From DTYU01 sp040757355 (GTDB taxonomy: Bacteria > Bacillota > Desulfotomaculia > Desulfotomaculales > Ammonificaceae): 64,000 nucleotides of DNA. Location of the stretch: NCBI GenBank assembly GCA_040757355.1, contig JBFLWY010000011.1, forward strand, positions 9,021 to 73,020, given 5' to 3'. The notes under the pieces were generated by a model. That model did not search any database. It worked only from the letters and a program-made list of their open reading frames with translations, and was not told where the DNA came from. The position numbers and the translations under genes were made by a program. Position 1 is the stretch's first letter, and the number at the start of each line of letters is the position of its first letter. Positions 61,520-64,000 of the stretch are shown here, in pieces.

Positions 61520-61660
61520 GCAAAAAGTGTGCCAGAAAGTTTACAAGCTGAAAGATGCTGAAACTAAGAGCTAAGAAGGAGAAAGAACTTAGCATCAGCC
61601 CCTCAAATGAACGTCTAGGGTACACTAAACGGCACACCTGGACTTTTAGGTACACAAACG
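61520..61660. repeat. conserved upstream block, copy B (before the receiver gene)
   Basis: Imperfect copy of 60195-60335. The minus-strand part corresponding to the first codons of the HD-GYP gene is still recognisable (FLAHFLL versus LLARFLL) but ends in a stop, so the promoter and start were duplicated and then diverged. Confidence 0.6.
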
Positions 61661-61873
61661 CCTATGAGTTATTGGGGGCTACTGCATGGTGCTATGATCC
61701 TGAAGATAAGGCGCCGAGGTCGAGCCTTTCGAGCCTCTTCCGTCTGCTTGCAACAGCATTTCCGGTGAGAGAGCCTCGCCTGTTTCTTTAATAATGTCCC
61801 GCAATACAACCCAGACCCGAAAAAGCTTCTATGGAATAGCCAGCTTCATTGGCGACGCTCAGGATGGGTGTGA
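61661..61873. other. intergenic, nothing recognised
   Basis: About 210 bp of probably decayed sequence between the conserved block and the amrS fragment; no supported feature. Confidence 0.3.
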
Positions 61874-61969
61874 GAGAACGCTTCGAGAGCCAAGCGAGAA
61901 GGGGTTCACGTTGAGCTGACAACCTTGATCATTCCGGGGGTCACCGATTTGGAGGAAGTCCGGGGATAG
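61874..61969 (+). pseudogene. fragment of a radical-SAM AmrS-like gene
   Basis: In frame ASRAKREGVHVELTTLIIPG followed by VTDLEEVRG and a stop. This matches the internal segment of the AmmeMemoRadiSam-system radical SAM enzyme (typically GVHVE-TTL-IPG-ND). No start or cluster-binding region remains. Confidence 0.5.
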
Positions 61970-62049
61970 ATTGTCAGCGGAATGGGCCGGGGGGAGGAAA
62001 ATTTCGGCATCTGTCGAATTCCTCTTGCAGGAGGAGGTGGAAGCGACTA

Positions 62050-62520
62050 TGCGCCCCAAGACCTTCACCGGCACCTCCGGCTACAGTTACGATGACTGGC
62101 GAGGCGCCTTCTACCCCCTGCGGCTGGCAAAGGGGAAGATGCTGGAGTACACGCCTGCGAGTTTCCCTTCACCGAGGTCAACTCCCTTTCTATACATCCC
62201 ACCGGTGCGGGTGGTAGAAGGGAGAAACTGGCCCTCGCGTGATCAACCCCGAAAAGCTGTGGACGGCATGGTGCGAGAAGGATACCGCCTTTTTGCCGAG
62301 AAAAAAGACTAGCAAGGCTGCCGGATCTGGCCGGGGGTGTGGAAGCACCTGAAAAAGCGGTTCACTCTCGAGATGAGGTCCGTTGAGGACGCGGAGCCGG
62401 TCCTTTCGGGGACCTGTTCGGCTGGTGTCAGGTTCTGGAGACAGGGCCGGGTGTGCGGAAGTAAAGAGCCGGCTTTCTACAAGAAGAGGCTGGAGTACCG
62501 CCGGGAGTTCTGCTCCCTGT
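62050..62520 (+). pseudogene. broken DUF72 family gene
   Basis: ATG at 62050 behind GGAGGAGG opens TFTGTSGYSYDDWRGAFYP, the DUF72 N-terminus. After about 45 codons a frameshift occurs: another frame reads EFPFTEVNS, the family's next motif. Downstream sequence is not recognisable as DUF72. The gene is inactive. Confidence 0.6.
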
Positions 62521-62579
62521 AAGCGGGTGTGGCGGGCGTAGCCATCAATATCCAAGATGTTTGAGAGGAGGGTGGATAG

Positions 62580-64000
62580 ATGGACTCCCACCGGAAAGAC
62601 GACCTTCACCGGCTGGTGGACGCTCTACCGGAAGAGAGAATCGAGACGGCCGGGAGATTGCTGGGGCTCCTGCTTGTTGAAAGCGGCGAACTTCCGCCGG
62701 AAAAGTTAGGGGAGCGACTGCGCCTTCTCGAGAGTATCGTCGACTCCCTGCCGGACGGCATCCTGGCCGTTGACCGCGAGGGCAAGGTGGTCGTCTGGAA
62801 CAGGGCCGTGGAAGAAATGACGGGGGTTCGGAAGGGGGAAGTGCTGGGCAAGGCCGAATACGCTTACGCCGTCCCTTTTTACGGGGAGCGCAGGCCCATC
62901 CTGGTGAACATCCTGCTCGGCAACGGAAAGGAGTGGGAGCAGAAGTACGAAAAAGTCGAGAGGAAGGGCCAAGTGCTTCTCGGTGAAGGCTTTGCCCCCT
63001 GCGCTTACGGTGGCAAAGGACTTTATTTCTGGACCCTTGCGGCTCCGATCCACGACGAGAAAGGGAACCTGCTCGGGGCGGTCCAGTGCATCCGCGACAT
63101 CGGCGAGCGCAAGAAGATGGAGGAGGAACTGAGGTACTGCAGCACGCACGACGCTCTCACCGGGCTTTACAACCGTGCGTTCTTCGAGGAAGAACTGCGG
63201 CGGCTGGAGAAGGGCCGCTCCTTCCCCGTGAGCCTCATCCTCTGCGACCTTGACGGCCTCAAGGTGGTTAACGACGCCCTGGGTCACGAGCGGGGCGACG
63301 AGCTCCTGCGCCGCGTGGCGAAGGTGGTCGCGGACTGCGTCCGCGGGTCCGACGTGGTGGCCCGGGTCGGCGGGGACGAGTTTGCCGTGATCCTGCCGCA
63401 AACTGACCGGCAGACGGCGGAAGGGGTGGTCGAGCGCATCATCGAGGCTGTAGGGAAGGATAACGCGGAGCACCCGGATCTCCCGCTGAGCGTCTCCCTG
63501 GGGGTGGCGACGGCGGAGGATGCTTCCCGTCCGCTCCGGAAGGTGTATGCGGAAGCCGACAACGCTATGTACAGGGACAAGCTCGCCAGGGGAGCAGACC
63601 CGTACCGCGCAGTCGTCCGTGCGCTCAAGGCGGCTCTGGCGGAGAAGGATTTCGTGGCCGGGGGCCACACGGAGCGGGTGAAAGAACTGGCCTGTATGCT
63701 GGGCGAGGCGGTGGGACTTTCCCGGAACGACCTGGACACCCTTTGCCTCCTGGCGGACGTGCACGACGTGGGCAAGCTGGGGGTACCGGAGCACATTCTT
63801 TTCAAGCCTGCGGCGCTTGTCGAGGAAGAGATGGAAGAAGTAAGGCGCCACCCCGACGTGGGATACCGGATCGCCCTTTCTTCGCTTGAGCTGGCGCCGG
63901 TGGCGGAACTCATCCGGCAGCACCACGAGCGGTGGAACGGGAAGGGATATCCCCGGGGGCTGCGCGGCGAGGAGATCCACATCCTGAGCCGCATCCTGGC
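62580..64000 (+). CDS. PAS-GGDEF-HD-GYP protein, 3' end outside window
   Basis: Open from ATG 62580 (GGAGGG at 62567) to the right edge, at least 473 codons. A PAS domain (SLPDGILAVDREGKVVVWN, about residues 55-190) precedes a GGDEF domain with intact GGDEF and an RxxD site (RGSD) five residues before it. An HD-GYP domain follows with DVHDVGKLGVP, HPDVGYRIAL and HHERWNGKGYPRG (Asn where Asp is common). A bifunctional enzyme that can both make and degrade c-di-GMP under PAS control. Its GC-rich, clean codon use contrasts with the decayed sequence upstream. Confidence 0.93.
   Translation, partial: MDSHRKDDLHRLVDALPEERIETAGRLLGLLLVESGELPPEKLGERLRLLESIVDSLPDGILAVDREGKVVVWNRAVEEMTGVRKGEVLGKAEYAYAVPFYGERRPILVNILLGNGKEWEQKYEKVERKGQVLLGEGFAPCAYGGKGLYFWTLAAPIHDEKGNLLGAVQCIRDIGERKKMEEELRYCSTHDALTGLYNRAFFEEELRRLEKGRSFPVSLILCDLDGLKVVNDALGHERGDELLRRVAKVVADCVRGSDVVARVGGDEFAVILPQTDRQTAEGVVERIIEAVGKDNAEHPDLPLSVSLGVATAEDASRPLRKVYAEADNAMYRDKLARGADPYRAVVRALKAALAEKDFVAGGHTERVKELACMLGEAVGLSRNDLDTLCLLADVHDVGKLGVPEHILFKPAALVEEEMEEVRRHPDVGYRIALSSLELAPVAELIRQHHERWNGKGYPRGLRGEEIHILSRIL

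Noticed and set aside
62706..63980. Long open frame on the minus strand (424 residues)
   Set aside because: Antisense shadow of the GC-rich PAS-GGDEF-HD-GYP gene on the plus strand, whose domains are unmistakable.
1..64000. CRISPR array or insertion-sequence transposase
   Set aside because: No regularly spaced 20-40 bp repeats and no transposase family sequence were found on either strand.

Overview
The window reads as a chromosome segment of a Gram-positive, strictly anaerobic clostridium of the Peptococcaceae / Desulfotomaculum-Pelotomaculum type. The grounds are gene order and family content: RNase Y-YmdB-RecO-GlyQS-CcpN-PpsR-PEP synthase, then Dgt-DnaG-SigA and TrmK; frequent GTG and TTG starts behind strong AGGAGG ribosome sites; Wood-Ljungdahl genes; and many c-di-GMP and two-component proteins. 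The species assignment is inference from recognised families only.

Region 1 (1-9.8 kb): the 3' part of a GAF-GAF-GGDEF diguanylate cyclase converges on a leftward operon, fdhA-like - nuoE - nuoF - metV - metF. It couples an NAD(H)-handling flavin/iron-sulfur module to methylene-tetrahydrofolate reductase. The FdhA-like subunit lacks the catalytic Sec/Cys. A second, solitary metF follows. Region 2 (9.9-26.6 kb): rightward housekeeping genes (rny, ymdB, recO, glyQS, ccpN, ppsR, ppsA, thpR, a flavin reductase, dgt, dnaG, rpoD), with clear intrinsic terminators and two tRNAs (CAU and Val-UAC).

Region 3 (26.7-41.8 kb): an integrated element of about 13.4 kb sits in the 3' end of tRNA-Val, bounded by a 60-bp direct repeat. 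It has a tyrosine integrase, repressor and excisionase-like genes, an AEP primase-ATPase fusion, a putative iteron origin, an SF2 helicase, a P27-type small terminase, and a lone HK97 capsid gene behind a consensus promoter. A leftward operon of small zinc-ribbon and micro-proteins, including two paralogous 27-residue proteins, completes it. No large terminase, portal, protease or tail gene is visible, so it looks like a phage satellite or a stripped prophage. A second AT-rich segment with a Fic gene follows, closed by a third partial tRNA-Val end that still carries an intrinsic terminator.

Region 4 (41.8-51.1 kb): a nitronate-monooxygenase-like protein with a probable CTG start; an exported-protein operon (CARDB plus stalk domain, Tat-signal peptide protein, zinc-phospholipase-C-like protein, CARDB-like protein); several unknown genes; trmK; and the RNase P RNA gene with a very long P12 arm. 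Region 5 (51.2-64 kb): signalling. A sigma-54 response regulator follows two histidine kinases, one of them frameshifted at a run of 11 G. Then come XRE regulators, a FapA/DUF342 protein, an HD-GYP protein, a stand-alone receiver, decayed gene fragments, and a PAS-GGDEF-HD-GYP protein that runs off the right edge.

I saw no CRISPR array, no rRNA and no insertion-sequence transposase.
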